Of a stretch of 13,378 bases of DNA, positions 1 through 6,643 are shown piece after piece. The DNA lies in contig JAENIS010000067.1 of the NCBI GenBank assembly GCA_016844285.1, positions 1-13,378 on the forward strand. Reading direction: 5' to 3'. Numbering within the stretch: the stretch's first letter is position 1; every line of letters begins with the position of its first letter. The translations under genes were made by a program, and so were the position numbers. This DNA comes from Dehalococcoidales bacterium. Its GTDB lineage: Bacteria > Chloroflexota > Dehalococcoidia > Dehalococcoidales > UBA2162. Below the pieces are notes generated by a model that saw only the letters and a list, made by a program, of their open reading frames with translations, did not search any database and had not been told where the DNA came from.

Positions 1-156
1 GAGCTGAAGCGGTTGGAAGAGGAGCGCGAACGGCTTATTAATCAATTTCTGGCAGAGCCGGGCCAACTTTCAGTTTCTCATTCGGACTGGAGTTGCACAA
101 GGAGCCCTAGCTGCGGTAAGGAGGTAGTGAAAACACCATGGACATCACGACCGTGA
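1..156 (+). CDS. C-terminal tail of an upstream gene, product unknown (partial)
   Basis: Only frame 1 stays open from the left edge; the other two forward frames stop within the first 40 bases. It ends at a TGA at 154-156. The visible 51 residues begin with a highly charged helix (ELKRLEEERERLINQFL), which looks like the end of a coiled coil, followed by a Cys-containing tail with no motif I recognise. The frame overlaps the start of the next gene by 19 bases, which suggests translational coupling with the KaiB-receiver protein. A sensor kinase or KaiC-like partner would fit that position, but nothing in these residues shows it. The function is unknown. Confidence 0.5.
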   Translation, partial: ELKRLEEERERLINQFLAEPGQLSVSHSDWSCTRSPSCGKEVVKTPWTSRP

Positions 157-1166
157 CCCGTAAGGAGCAAGAAGCACTCGCTCAAGGTCTTGGCCTGAAG
201 CTTTTCATCGCCGGCGGGAGACCGGAATCAGCGCGTGTTGTCGCTCGGTTTCGGGAGATGTTACAGGATTATGATCTACATGCCAGTTCAGTTCAGATCG
301 TCGATATTGAACAGGCTCCCCAGGTTGCTAAAGATGCCCAGGTGATCGGAGCGCCGGCGCTCGTCAGGGAATATCCACTTCCTAGGAAATCCGTAATCGG
401 CGACCTTTCAGACGCTGCCGTTCTCCTTCAAGCGTTGGACCTACCTATTACAAAGAAGCGATATGCAGCCAGCGTAGCAGAGAGCCCACAAGAACCTCCA
501 ATTCTAAGAGAGGCAGGACGCGCGGAGTTGAAAACGGTGCGATTACTGCTGATTGATTTCAATCCGGTTGTCCGGGAGGGACTGCAAGCTATCCTGGCTA
601 TGGATTATGGGATCGAGCTGATTCCAGATGCTGCGGATGCGAGTCAAGCTCTTCTTCAGCTAAAACAGGCAGCTGACCAGGGACGACCTATCCACATCGT
701 GTTGACCGGGACGCGGACCAGCACCCTGGATGGGTTCCAGGCGACGAGACTTATTAAGGAGCAATTCCCAGATGTAGCTGTCCTGGTGCTGACGGAGAAC
801 ATCAACGATTCCTATGTAATTGACGCCATCCAAGCGGGCGCGGCGGGATACATCTTCCTCAAGAACATGGCGCCGGACATGCTGCTGCAGAGCATCCATC
901 GTGTGGTCGAGGGCGGCACGCAGATGGCCACGGCAGTGCTGCGCACTGCCGTGGATGATCTGCTTCAAAATGGACGGAAGACGCTTGCCGAGCGCACGAC
1001 TGAGGCGGCTCACCTCACCGGGAGGGAAGTCGATGTGCTCAGGCTCATGGGGAACGGAGACTCGAACAAGATACACGCGGCTATTATCGCTGCCCAGGCG
1101 GGCATTGTGGGCAAGCCTGTCGCTGCTATCGTTGAAGCCCAATCTGAACCTGGGTCAGTTGCCTGA
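138..1166 (+). CDS. KaiB-like domain fused to atypical receiver domain and degenerate LuxR-type HTH
   Basis: The 342-residue protein has three parts. Residues 20-102 resemble KaiB, the thioredoxin-like clock protein: a KLFIAGG strand, then a VDIEQAPQVAKD segment, a GAPALV segment and the IGDLSD motif. Residues 133-258 are a response-regulator receiver of the NarL/LuxR type (VVREGLQAIL, AGAAGYIFLK, with Thr219 and Lys242 kept). Asp140 is present, but Phe141 replaces the second acidic residue and Gly191 stands where the phosphoacceptor Asp should be, so ordinary Asp phosphorylation is unlikely. Residues 291-335 start like a LuxR HTH (LTGREVDVLRLMGNGDSNK) and then lose the recognition-helix consensus. 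The start is ATG 138, with AAGGAGGT at 118-125. Family knowledge suggests a signalling protein that docks a KaiC- or kinase-like partner; the target is unknown. Confidence 0.8.
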   Translation: MDITTVTRKEQEALAQGLGLKLFIAGGRPESARVVARFREMLQDYDLHASSVQIVDIEQAPQVAKDAQVIGAPALVREYPLPRKSVIGDLSDAAVLLQALDLPITKKRYAASVAESPQEPPILREAGRAELKTVRLLLIDFNPVVREGLQAILAMDYGIELIPDAADASQALLQLKQAADQGRPIHIVLTGTRTSTLDGFQATRLIKEQFPDVAVLVLTENINDSYVIDAIQAGAAGYIFLKNMAPDMLLQSIHRVVEGGTQMATAVLRTAVDDLLQNGRKTLAERTTEAAHLTGREVDVLRLMGNGDSNKIHAAIIAAQAGIVGKPVAAIVEAQSEPGSVA

Positions 1167-1479
1167 AAGATTCCCCCCCATATTTTCAGGTACGATACCG
1201 ATCCCCGTATACCAGCCTACTACTTCTAACTTGGTATCAGCTTTCTTTAGCCGCATGCTAATTTTACCTTGAGCTTATCCTCCTCAATATTCGGCATGTC
1301 CTCAGCTATTTCAAGTAACTATTCGTCAGATTGTTGACTCTCTTATCCCGGAGCCTATGTTATTGAAGAGGATGTTTGGTGCTGAAGTCATCGGTTGTCT
1401 GCTATAAAATCATATGTAGTTCGCTTCTACCTTGCGGCAGCAGTTCAGCCTTTTCTCTCTAGTGACGCGGGTGGTTAAT
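1167..1479 (+). other. Intergenic region with promoter motifs
   Basis: No gene is supported here. Frame 1 continues from the decayed HTH of the previous gene to a stop near 1270, and its LNLG segment at about 1146-1157 looks like the displaced end of that HTH. Promoter-like motifs are TTGACT (1334-1339) with TATGTT (1356-1361) at 16-nt spacing, and an extended -10 at 1400-1408. I see no convincing terminator hairpin after the regulator gene. Confidence 0.5.
1400..1408 (+). promoter_or_regulatory. Extended -10 promoter for the alpha/beta hydrolase
   Basis: The motif TGC-TATAAA matches an extended -10 (TGn plus TATAAT, five of six). It lies about 70 bases before the ATG at 1480. No good -35 sits 17 nt upstream, which is common for extended -10 promoters. 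A second weaker option is TTGACT/TATGTT at 1334-1361. Confidence 0.45.
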
Positions 1480-2229
1480 ATGCAGCAAAGACTGGAATTC
1501 TGGATTGGTACCCAGCGGATGGTGGGCGATATACACTTACCAGATAACTTTGCCGCGCCCTTTCCCTGTGTGGTTACCTCCCACGGCTATAAGAGCCACC
1601 GAGACAGCGAGAAATATTTCCAGATAGGGTATCGATTCCCTTTAGAAGGTATCGCTGTACTCAGATTTGACCACAGGGGTGCGCTGAATGGAGAAAGTGA
1701 TGGAGAGTTTCAAGATACCACATTATCCAGGAGGGTTGAAGATTTACTGGCAGCTATTGATGCCCTGGATGAAGTTCGAGAGATTGACTCGACTCGTCTA
1801 GGCTTGCTAGGCTCAAGCTTAGGTGGAATGGATGTCTTGGCAGTCAGCAGCGAGAGAGTCAAAGCGAAAGTAGCCATGGCTACTCCATTCACCTTTCTCC
1901 CGCCTTCAAACGAAATGAAATCCGCCTTTGCAGAAAAGGGGTATTATCAATACCCTGATGGAAGCAGGATAAATAAGGAATTCTACAAGGACGTCAAGCG
2001 GCATGATTTAATAGAAAGAGTCAGGCAAACTAAATGCCCCTTCTTGATAATTCACGGTGACTTGGATGAACTGGTTCCCCGCCACCATGCTAAAGTCCTA
2101 TACGAGTCTAGCGGCTCTGCAATTAAGGACCTAAAGATGATTGAGGACGGAGACCATTCTTTCACGGATTTGGACAAATTGAACCAGGTCATACGGATTG
2201 CTCTTGACTGGTTTATACTTTACTTGTGA
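1480..2229 (+). CDS. Alpha/beta hydrolase (serine hydrolase family)
   Basis: This is a cytoplasmic-looking 249-residue alpha/beta-hydrolase with a complete catalytic set. The nucleophile elbow is G-S-S-L-G-G at 111-116, with Ser113 as nucleophile. The oxyanion-side HGY motif is at 35-37, FDHRG at 63-67, the acid is probably Asp196 in HGDLDELVP, and the base is His226 in DGDHSF. It resembles the esterase/lysophospholipase and S9-peptidase-like hydrolases with a small cap; the substrate cannot be read from sequence. I chose ATG 1480 over the in-frame TTG at 1432. Family similarity begins right after it (LEFWIG...GDIHLP), the extra 16 residues look like untranslated leader, and a weak GGGTGG lies just upstream. 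It has its own promoter and is separated from the next gene by 127 bases. Confidence 0.85.
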   Translation: MQQRLEFWIGTQRMVGDIHLPDNFAAPFPCVVTSHGYKSHRDSEKYFQIGYRFPLEGIAVLRFDHRGALNGESDGEFQDTTLSRRVEDLLAAIDALDEVREIDSTRLGLLGSSLGGMDVLAVSSERVKAKVAMATPFTFLPPSNEMKSAFAEKGYYQYPDGSRINKEFYKDVKRHDLIERVRQTKCPFLIIHGDLDELVPRHHAKVLYESSGSAIKDLKMIEDGDHSFTDLDKLNQVIRIALDWFILYL

Positions 2230-2270
2230 GGCTTATGAAACATCAACAGGGACCCACCTGCTACTGCCAT

Positions 2271-2299
2271 TTGACAGCGTTTTTAGAATACGATAAAAT
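2271..2299 (+). promoter_or_regulatory. Sigma70-type promoter for the amidohydrolase gene
   Basis: TTGACA (2271-2276, perfect -35) is followed after 17 nt by TAAAAT (2294-2299, five of six). This is the best promoter match in the window. It lies 58 bases ahead of the ATG at 2357 and shows that the amidohydrolase is transcribed separately from the hydrolase upstream. Confidence 0.75.
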
Positions 2300-2356
2300 G
2301 CGCCCGGGTTTCATCTGCGCGCAAAATGCGAGTTCAGTAAAAGGGAGATAAATGAT

Positions 2357-3331
2357 ATGAAAACGATACTTGTCGAAGAACACTTTATGAGCCCAGGTTT
2401 CGCTGAAGGCCCGGGCCATAACTTTGTGGAAAATGCCAAAAAGGGCGGAGAACAAGAAGTAAAAGCCCTTGAACAATTGACTGATGTCGGCAAAAAAAGA
2501 ATTACGGCCATGGATGAAGCCGGAATAGATATGCAGGTGTTATCTATAAGTTCTCCCGGCGTAGAACAACTCGAAGCATCTGAAGCCATCGGAGTTGTTC
2601 GCGAAGCAAATGATTTTCTTGCTGATGCCATTCAAGAATATCCGGAACGCTTTGCAGGATTTGCCATTTTGCCGACTGCTGCACCAGATAAAGCAGTCGA
2701 AGAATTAGATCTGATGGTTCACAAGCACGGCTTTAGAGGCGCGTTGATTAATGGCCATATTAAAGACCGATATTTGGACGACAAATGTTTCTGGCCAATT
2801 CTAGAATGCGCTGAAAAACTAGATGTGCCAATATATCTTCATCCCACGCCGCCTCTTAAATCGGTAAAGGATATTTATTATGGAGGATTCTCACCTCAGG
2901 TAACAAACATATTTGCCGGAGCGGGTTGGGGATGGCATATCGAAACAGCCGTCCATGTTCTCCGTCTCATATTGAGTGGGGCATTTGATGAATATCCAAA
3001 ACTGCAAATTATTATTGGTCATATGGGTGAGGCGCTACCTTTTATGTTAGAGAGAATCGATAATAGGATGTCTCAGGAAGTGACAGGACTTAAAAGGCGG
3101 ACTGCTGACTACCTGCGCGAAAATGTATACTACACATTTGGCGGTTTTAATTTTACTCCAACATTCCTTAATTTATTGTGTGAGGTCGGCGCTGAGCGAA
3201 TAATGTTTTCCGCCGACCATCCGCATGGATCAATGGCAAAAGCTCGGGCTTTCTTAGAGCAATTGCCGGTCAGCCCCGCCGACCGAGAAAGAATCGCCCA
3301 TGGAAATGCAGAGCACTTACTTAAATTATAA
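2357..3331 (+). CDS. Amidohydrolase-2 family metal-dependent hydrolase/decarboxylase (ACMSD-like)
   Basis: The 324-residue TIM-barrel protein belongs to the amidohydrolase superfamily branch that holds ACMSD, gamma-resorcylate decarboxylase and 5-carboxyvanillate decarboxylase. The metal and catalytic residues known for gamma-resorcylate decarboxylase all have counterparts: Glu7 and His9 in LVEEHF, His162 in YLHPTPP, His222 and Glu225 in GHMGE, and Asp287 in SADHP. A non-oxidative decarboxylase or hydrolase acting on an aromatic or cyclic acid is therefore likely; the exact substrate is inference. The start is ATG 2357 with GGGAG about 10 bases upstream, and the EEH motif near residue 8 fixes the N terminus because it is at the family's usual position. 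It has its own promoter at 2271-2299. Confidence 0.88.
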   Translation: MKTILVEEHFMSPGFAEGPGHNFVENAKKGGEQEVKALEQLTDVGKKRITAMDEAGIDMQVLSISSPGVEQLEASEAIGVVREANDFLADAIQEYPERFAGFAILPTAAPDKAVEELDLMVHKHGFRGALINGHIKDRYLDDKCFWPILECAEKLDVPIYLHPTPPLKSVKDIYYGGFSPQVTNIFAGAGWGWHIETAVHVLRLILSGAFDEYPKLQIIIGHMGEALPFMLERIDNRMSQEVTGLKRRTADYLRENVYYTFGGFNFTPTFLNLLCEVGAERIMFSADHPHGSMAKARAFLEQLPVSPADRERIAHGNAEHLLKL

Positions 3332-3460
3332 ATTACAGCCTTAAATAAAAAGGTTCCTTAGTACATCAACGAAGCATCCTTTTCATTTTGAGCCTCCAGA
3401 TGGCAGAAAAGGAATTTACTAGACCATGCAACATGCAAGCCACCTCATCCTTGTTTCGGC

Positions 3461-3484
3461 GGCAGTTCGACTCTGCCAGACCTC
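3461..3484 (+). other. tRNA 3'-end-like fragment (T-arm plus acceptor-like strand)
   Basis: GGCAG-TTCGACT-CTGCC forms a perfect 5-bp stem with a 7-nt loop that fits the tRNA T-loop consensus TTCRANY. AGACCTC follows directly, where the acceptor 3' strand would lie. I could not find the matching GAGGTCT strand, a D-arm or an anticodon arm upstream, and no CCA follows. If real it is a relic, for example the 3' piece of a tRNA left at an old integration site. Chance resemblance remains possible. Confidence 0.25.
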
Positions 3485-3532
3485 TCCGTCCACAAGTGTC
3501 AACTTCTTCATGTCTACACATTTCTTCATTTC

Positions 3533-3561
3533 GTGATATCAGAAGATTTCAGTGCTATAAT
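3533..3561 (+). promoter_or_regulatory. Promoter for the M20 peptidase gene (extended -10)
   Basis: GTGATA (3533-3538, four of six to TTGACA) is followed after 17 nt by a perfect TATAAT (3556-3561), itself preceded by TGC to make a consensus extended -10. The ATG of the peptidase gene lies 79 bases downstream at 3640. Confidence 0.65.
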
Positions 3562-3639
3562 CACATCTGTACGCTGCGAGAGGTATCAGAATATCCGAGA
3601 AAATCGAATTGGGCTTAATTACTATCAGGAAGGTGAATT

Positions 3640-4920
3640 ATGACCGTAGAAGTTGAAAAGGTTCTTTCCGATATTATTAGAATTCAATCAGTAAATCCAC
3701 CCGGTGGCGAGACGGCTGTTGCTGTGTACCTGAAAAACCTGTTTGATGAGCATAAAATACCAAGTGAAATAATAGAACCGTTACCCGGACGGGGTAGTTT
3801 TGTTGCCACCTTTGGTAGTTGCGGGAAGAGTATGCTCTTTCTATCTCATGCAGATGTTGTACCGGTGGGCAATGGCTGGAATTTCGACTCTTTTTCCGGT
3901 GAAATCAGGGATGGATTTGTTCATGGCCGGGGGGCAATTGATTGTAAAGGGTTGGTTGCCGCTGAAGCATGCGCTTTTATCAGTCTGGTTGAATCCGGCA
4001 AACTCAAAGGCAAGCTCATTTTCGCCGCTATGGCAGATGAGGAAGCTGGAGGTGTGAATGGCGCCGGTTATATTACTGAAAAATACCCTGAAAAAGTAAA
4101 AGCGGATTTTGCTATTAACGAAGGCGCTGAACCCATCACAATAAACGGCAAGGAATACCAGAATCTGAGCATCGGGGAGAAGGCACCCTCATGGTTAAAG
4201 ATAAGAACCAGGGGCATTGCCGGTCATGGCTCACGACCTGTTCTGGAATCTAATGCGATAGTTAAAATGGCGAGGGTGATAAGTGCTTTGGCGAATTACA
4301 AACCTGCCGTTATACTCACTCCGGAGACGAAACGACTTATACAAACAGTCGCAGAGATATACGGAACTAATATTGGACTAGACGCAAAAAAGCTGGACAG
4401 TAATCTGAAACAATTGCCGGATACTAGTCTAGTTGTCTACCTTATGGCGATTACGCGTATGACAGTTTCACCGAATATCATTAAAGGCGGCATCAAGACC
4501 AACATCGTGCCTGACCTGTGCGAGGCAGAGGTAGATATCCGTGTTCTACCCGGCCAGGATTGGAGCTATGTCTTGAAAGAAATCAGACCGCTGGTTGGAG
4601 ACGCGGAAATCGAGCCATTACAAGTGGATACTGCCAGTTTTTCCGAGGTGGATAACAAATACTATGAGCTGATTGAAAGCACTCTGAAAGAATTGACCGG
4701 CAACAACCTGATATTACCGTCCGTGACGACCGGCTCTACAGATTCAAAGTACATGAGAAAATTAGGCATACCGTCTTACGGCACAGGGGTAATCACTCTT
4801 AATCCAGACCAAGCAATGAAAAATTCAGTGCATGGTGTCAACGAAAAAATTGATGTTGCCAGCCTGCAATTAAAGACAAAATTCCTGCAGAGAGTAGCCG
4901 AGAAATATCTGTGCGGATGA
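3640..4920 (+). CDS. M20 family metallopeptidase (ArgE/DapE/ACY1/CPG2-type)
   Basis: The 426-residue protein carries the full di-zinc site of the M20 family. His70 and Asp72 lie in LSHADVVP, Asp101 (bridging) in GAIDCKG, general base Glu134 and ligand Glu135 in ADEEAGG, Glu161 in AINEGAEP, and His398 in VHGVNEK. The lid-domain His196 (AGHGSRP) and the TTGSTDSKYMRKLG loop are also present. These enzymes remove N-acyl groups or split small peptides in the cytoplasm; acetylornithine deacetylase, succinyl-diaminopimelate desuccinylase and carboxypeptidase assignments cannot be told apart here. DCKG replaces the more usual DMKG, a mild variation. The start is ATG 3640 with AGGAAGGTG just upstream. 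Length is normal for the family. It has its own promoter and no partner from arginine or lysine synthesis beside it, so a scavenging role is as likely as a biosynthetic one. Confidence 0.9.
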   Translation: MTVEVEKVLSDIIRIQSVNPPGGETAVAVYLKNLFDEHKIPSEIIEPLPGRGSFVATFGSCGKSMLFLSHADVVPVGNGWNFDSFSGEIRDGFVHGRGAIDCKGLVAAEACAFISLVESGKLKGKLIFAAMADEEAGGVNGAGYITEKYPEKVKADFAINEGAEPITINGKEYQNLSIGEKAPSWLKIRTRGIAGHGSRPVLESNAIVKMARVISALANYKPAVILTPETKRLIQTVAEIYGTNIGLDAKKLDSNLKQLPDTSLVVYLMAITRMTVSPNIIKGGIKTNIVPDLCEAEVDIRVLPGQDWSYVLKEIRPLVGDAEIEPLQVDTASFSEVDNKYYELIESTLKELTGNNLILPSVTTGSTDSKYMRKLGIPSYGTGVITLNPDQAMKNSVHGVNEKIDVASLQLKTKFLQRVAEKYLCG

Positions 4921-5333
4921 ATTACCCATAACTAATTCGCCCGAGCCAGTTATGCACTTCACCCCCTGAACAATACATCTTAAAGTGTAATCACCTCTAT
5001 TCCTGCCCTCTCACCTCAAGCTAAAGGCAGAATTGACAGATTGTGGGGTACTTTACTGTCGCGCCAGAGAATGCATCGCCAGCAGCCTGTTCTCGTAAAC
5101 CCTCTGCCGACCACCCGTGGCGTTTGTGGGTACCGAGCAAACAAGGAGTAGGAAGGTGACAAATTCGCTGAACAATTAGGGTGACATTTTCGCTGGACAA
5201 CAGGAAATATGAAGCGTAGAAACACGCTGAGGAGAGGCTTCGTTTCTCTTCAAAAGACGGTTTCTTAACCTTAGCCAGAGGCAAGAGCGTGGGATGGTGA
5301 TGGTCAAAAGCTAAGTAAGAGCAGTAAGCTTAA
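4921..5333. other. Convergent intergenic region with insertion-sequence-end-like repeats
   Basis: This 413-base gap lies between two converging genes. It holds two tandem 21-nt repeats (5155-5200). Short minus-strand open frames (5016-5284) run through the repeats and have no ribosome site or recognisable motif, so I do not call a gene. TTGACA occurs at 5033-5038 without a matching -10. No clear bidirectional terminator was seen. Confidence 0.5.
5155..5200. repeat. Tandem 21-nt repeats resembling an IS21-type terminal end (remnant)
   Basis: Two direct copies lie at 5155-5175 and 5180-5200, 25 bases apart and differing at 3 of 21 positions. Both read GGTGACA-nn-TTCGCTG-n-ACAA. Read on the minus strand the ends begin TTGT(C/T)CAGCGAA. 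Multiple short direct repeats at the termini are typical of IS21-family elements as transposase sites, and this motif style is familiar from such ends. No transposase gene or second end is present in the window, so this would be a solo remnant. Confidence 0.4.
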
Positions 5334-6425
5334 TTATGCTTTTACTTCAACAATCGTCCCCGGCCAGAGCTGGCTACCTGGCTCCAATGCAACACCAGGC
5401 TCAACGATGACGCCGTCACCGAGCACCGCATCCTTACAAATGCTATCTTCACCAAGGCAACAATTATCCGCCAGGATAGACTGCTTCAAGGTTGCCCGTG
5501 GCCCCAGCCTGGCCTTCCGCCAGATAATAGACGACTCAATGACACTGTCTTCCATGATAATACTGCCTGCTCCAATAACCACCGGCCCGGTTAGCTTCAC
5601 CCGCCGTCCGATAGAACAATTGCCTGCTATCATCACCGGCCCCGTTATTTCCGCCGTAGGATGAACTTCGCTTTGCTCCCCAATAAGCACCGTGTCAATG
5701 GCCAGGCCATACTGCCGGCACTTGCCACTCAGCAAGTCCCGGTGTACCTGGAGGTATTTTTGCGGAGTACCAATATCTATCCAGTATGCCGGAGAAGAAT
5801 AGGCATAGATAGGCTCCCTTCGGGCTAAGAGTTGCGGAAATACCTCACGCTCGAAGCTTACCACGGTTTGGGCCGGGATACCAGCCAGAACTTCGGGCTC
5901 AAGGATATAAGCGCCAGCATTTATCATATTGGTCGTTATCTCAGTCCGGTCAGGTTTCTCCAGAAACCGTGTCACTCTACCATCCGTATTAGTCTCCACC
6001 AGACCGTAGCTGGTGGGGTCATCCACGCGAGTAATGGTAATCGTTATCCTGGCCCCTTTTTCCCGGTGGAAAGCGAGCATTTCGGTAATATCAAAATCAG
6101 TGAAGATGTCACCGTTCAGCACGATGCATGTCTCTGCCAAATACTTTGCCGCATTCTTGACTGCTCCCGCGGTACCAAGAGGAGTATCTTCAAAGGAATA
6201 AAAGAACTTGACACCAAGCTGGCTACCATCGCCAAGATAACTCTGTATTGGTTGTGCCAGGTGACCCTGAGCCAGGATTATTTCCTTTATCCCGTGGCGA
6301 GCAAGGTGGTGAATAACATGCTCCAAAAAGGGTTTATTGAGTACCGGTACCATGGATTTGGGGATATTGCAGGTAAGGGGTAAAAGTCTGGTGGCTTTCC
6401 CGCCGACTAAGATAATTGCTCTCAT
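5334..6425 (-). CDS. NDP-sugar pyrophosphorylase (sugar-1-phosphate nucleotidyltransferase) with left-handed beta-helix domain
   Basis: The 363-residue enzyme would join a sugar-1-phosphate to an NTP to give NDP-sugar for cell-surface polysaccharide. Residues 1-230 are a nucleotidyltransferase fold: GGKATRLLPLT (8-18) with PKSMVPV as the nucleotide and pyrophosphate loop, LNGD with metal Asp106, EKP at 156-158, and a second metal Asp217 in DIGTP. Residues from about 250 on are hexapeptide-repeat left-handed beta-helix (VHPTAEI, VVIGAGSII, CCLGEDSIC). The layout is that of GDP-mannose or dTDP-glucose pyrophosphorylase-like proteins; nucleotide and sugar are not settled by sequence. Ala11 replaces the common Gly of GGxGTRL, which is seen in relatives. 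I start at ATG 6425, not the in-frame GTG at 6431, because the GTG lies next to the GGGAG ribosome site. It converges with the M20 gene and faces away from the membrane-protein gene. Confidence 0.88.
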   Translation of the reverse strand: MRAIILVGGKATRLLPLTCNIPKSMVPVLNKPFLEHVIHHLARHGIKEIILAQGHLAQPIQSYLGDGSQLGVKFFYSFEDTPLGTAGAVKNAAKYLAETCIVLNGDIFTDFDITEMLAFHREKGARITITITRVDDPTSYGLVETNTDGRVTRFLEKPDRTEITTNMINAGAYILEPEVLAGIPAQTVVSFEREVFPQLLARREPIYAYSSPAYWIDIGTPQKYLQVHRDLLSGKCRQYGLAIDTVLIGEQSEVHPTAEITGPVMIAGNCSIGRRVKLTGPVVIGAGSIIMEDSVIESSIIWRKARLGPRATLKQSILADNCCLGEDSICKDAVLGDGVIVEPGVALEPGSQLWPGTIVEVKA

Positions 6426-6430
6426 TAACA

Positions 6431-6435
6431 CTCCC
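6431..6435 (-). promoter_or_regulatory. Ribosome binding site that fixes the pyrophosphorylase start
   Basis: GGGAG on the minus strand ends five bases before ATG 6425. The upstream GTG candidate at 6431-6429 shares its first base with this site, so it could not use it. Confidence 0.6.
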
Positions 6436-6452
6436 GACTAGTAGTGTCGTTT

Positions 6453-6481
6453 ATACTAGCACAGATAGAATTACGCAGCAA
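6453..6481 (-). promoter_or_regulatory. Possible promoter of the pyrophosphorylase gene
   Basis: On the minus strand TTGCTG is followed after 17 nt by TAGTAT preceded by TGC, an extended -10. The overlapping TATAAA (6450-6455) is an alternative -10. Neither combination is close to consensus at both boxes. Confidence 0.3.
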
Positions 6482-6510
6482 ACCGTCTGAGGGGGAAAGA
6501 AGAATATTTA

Positions 6511-6565
6511 TTAACCTCACCCCCCTCTCTTCTCTATACACCCTCTTCTCTTAGCAAAGGAAGGG
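6511..6565 (-). repeat. Hairpin repeat, copy A (inverted relative to copy B at 7271)
   Basis: Read on the minus strand, this stretch contains CTTTGCTAAGAGAAGAGGG, then a purine-rich run and GTGAGGTTAATAA. It matches copy B (CTTTGCTAAGGGGAGAGGG, then GTGAGGGGTTGTTAA) in the same order but opposite orientation. The two copies enclose the PAP2-like gene. Confidence 0.55.
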
Positions 6566-6603
6566 AACAGGGGATGGATTTCGAAACAATCCCGAAACGC
6601 GAC

Positions 6604-6633
6604 TTGGCAAAAGACCCTATAATGTAGTAATAT
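6604..6633 (+). promoter_or_regulatory. Promoter region of the PAP2-like gene
   Basis: Two overlapping readings exist. TTGGCA (6604-6609) with TAATAT (6628-6633) has 18-nt spacing. A perfect TATAAT at 6618-6623 has no good -35. If the first pair is used, transcription begins about 6640, close to the GTG at 6644, which favours a start at 6659 or 6662. Confidence 0.4.
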
Positions 6634-6643
6634 AAGAGTATCT

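Larger units (their letters stand above)
3332..3639 (+). other. Intergenic region with promoter and a tRNA T-arm-like hairpin
   Basis: No protein gene is supported. A 76-codon open frame at 3388-3618 begins at a TTG without a ribosome site, is rich in Ser and Arg, and overlaps the promoter of the next gene. The stretch holds a T-arm-like hairpin (3461-3477) and a strong extended -10 promoter (3533-3561). No U-tract terminator follows the amidohydrolase. Confidence 0.5.

Noticed and set aside
660..1142. 160-codon minus-strand open frame
   Set aside because: Antisense to a well-supported receiver domain, no motif or ribosome site.
820..1272. 150-codon forward open frame overlapping the regulator gene
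   Set aside because: Arg/Ser/Trp-rich shadow of the receiver gene with no ribosome site; only its short LNLG segment is informative, as displaced HTH sequence.
3388..3618. 76-codon open frame between the amidohydrolase and the M20 gene
   Set aside because: TTG start without ribosome site, low-complexity Ser/Arg composition, and it covers a strong promoter of the next gene.
5033..5038. Perfect TTGACA as a -35 box
   Set aside because: No -10-like hexamer at 15-19 nt spacing and no gene downstream on that strand.
5016..5284. Two minus-strand short open frames in the convergent gap
   Set aside because: They read through the tandem IS-end-like repeats, overlap each other, and show no recognisable motif.
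5832..6383. 183-codon plus-strand open frame
   Set aside because: Antisense to the pyrophosphorylase, whose catalytic motifs on the minus strand are unambiguous.
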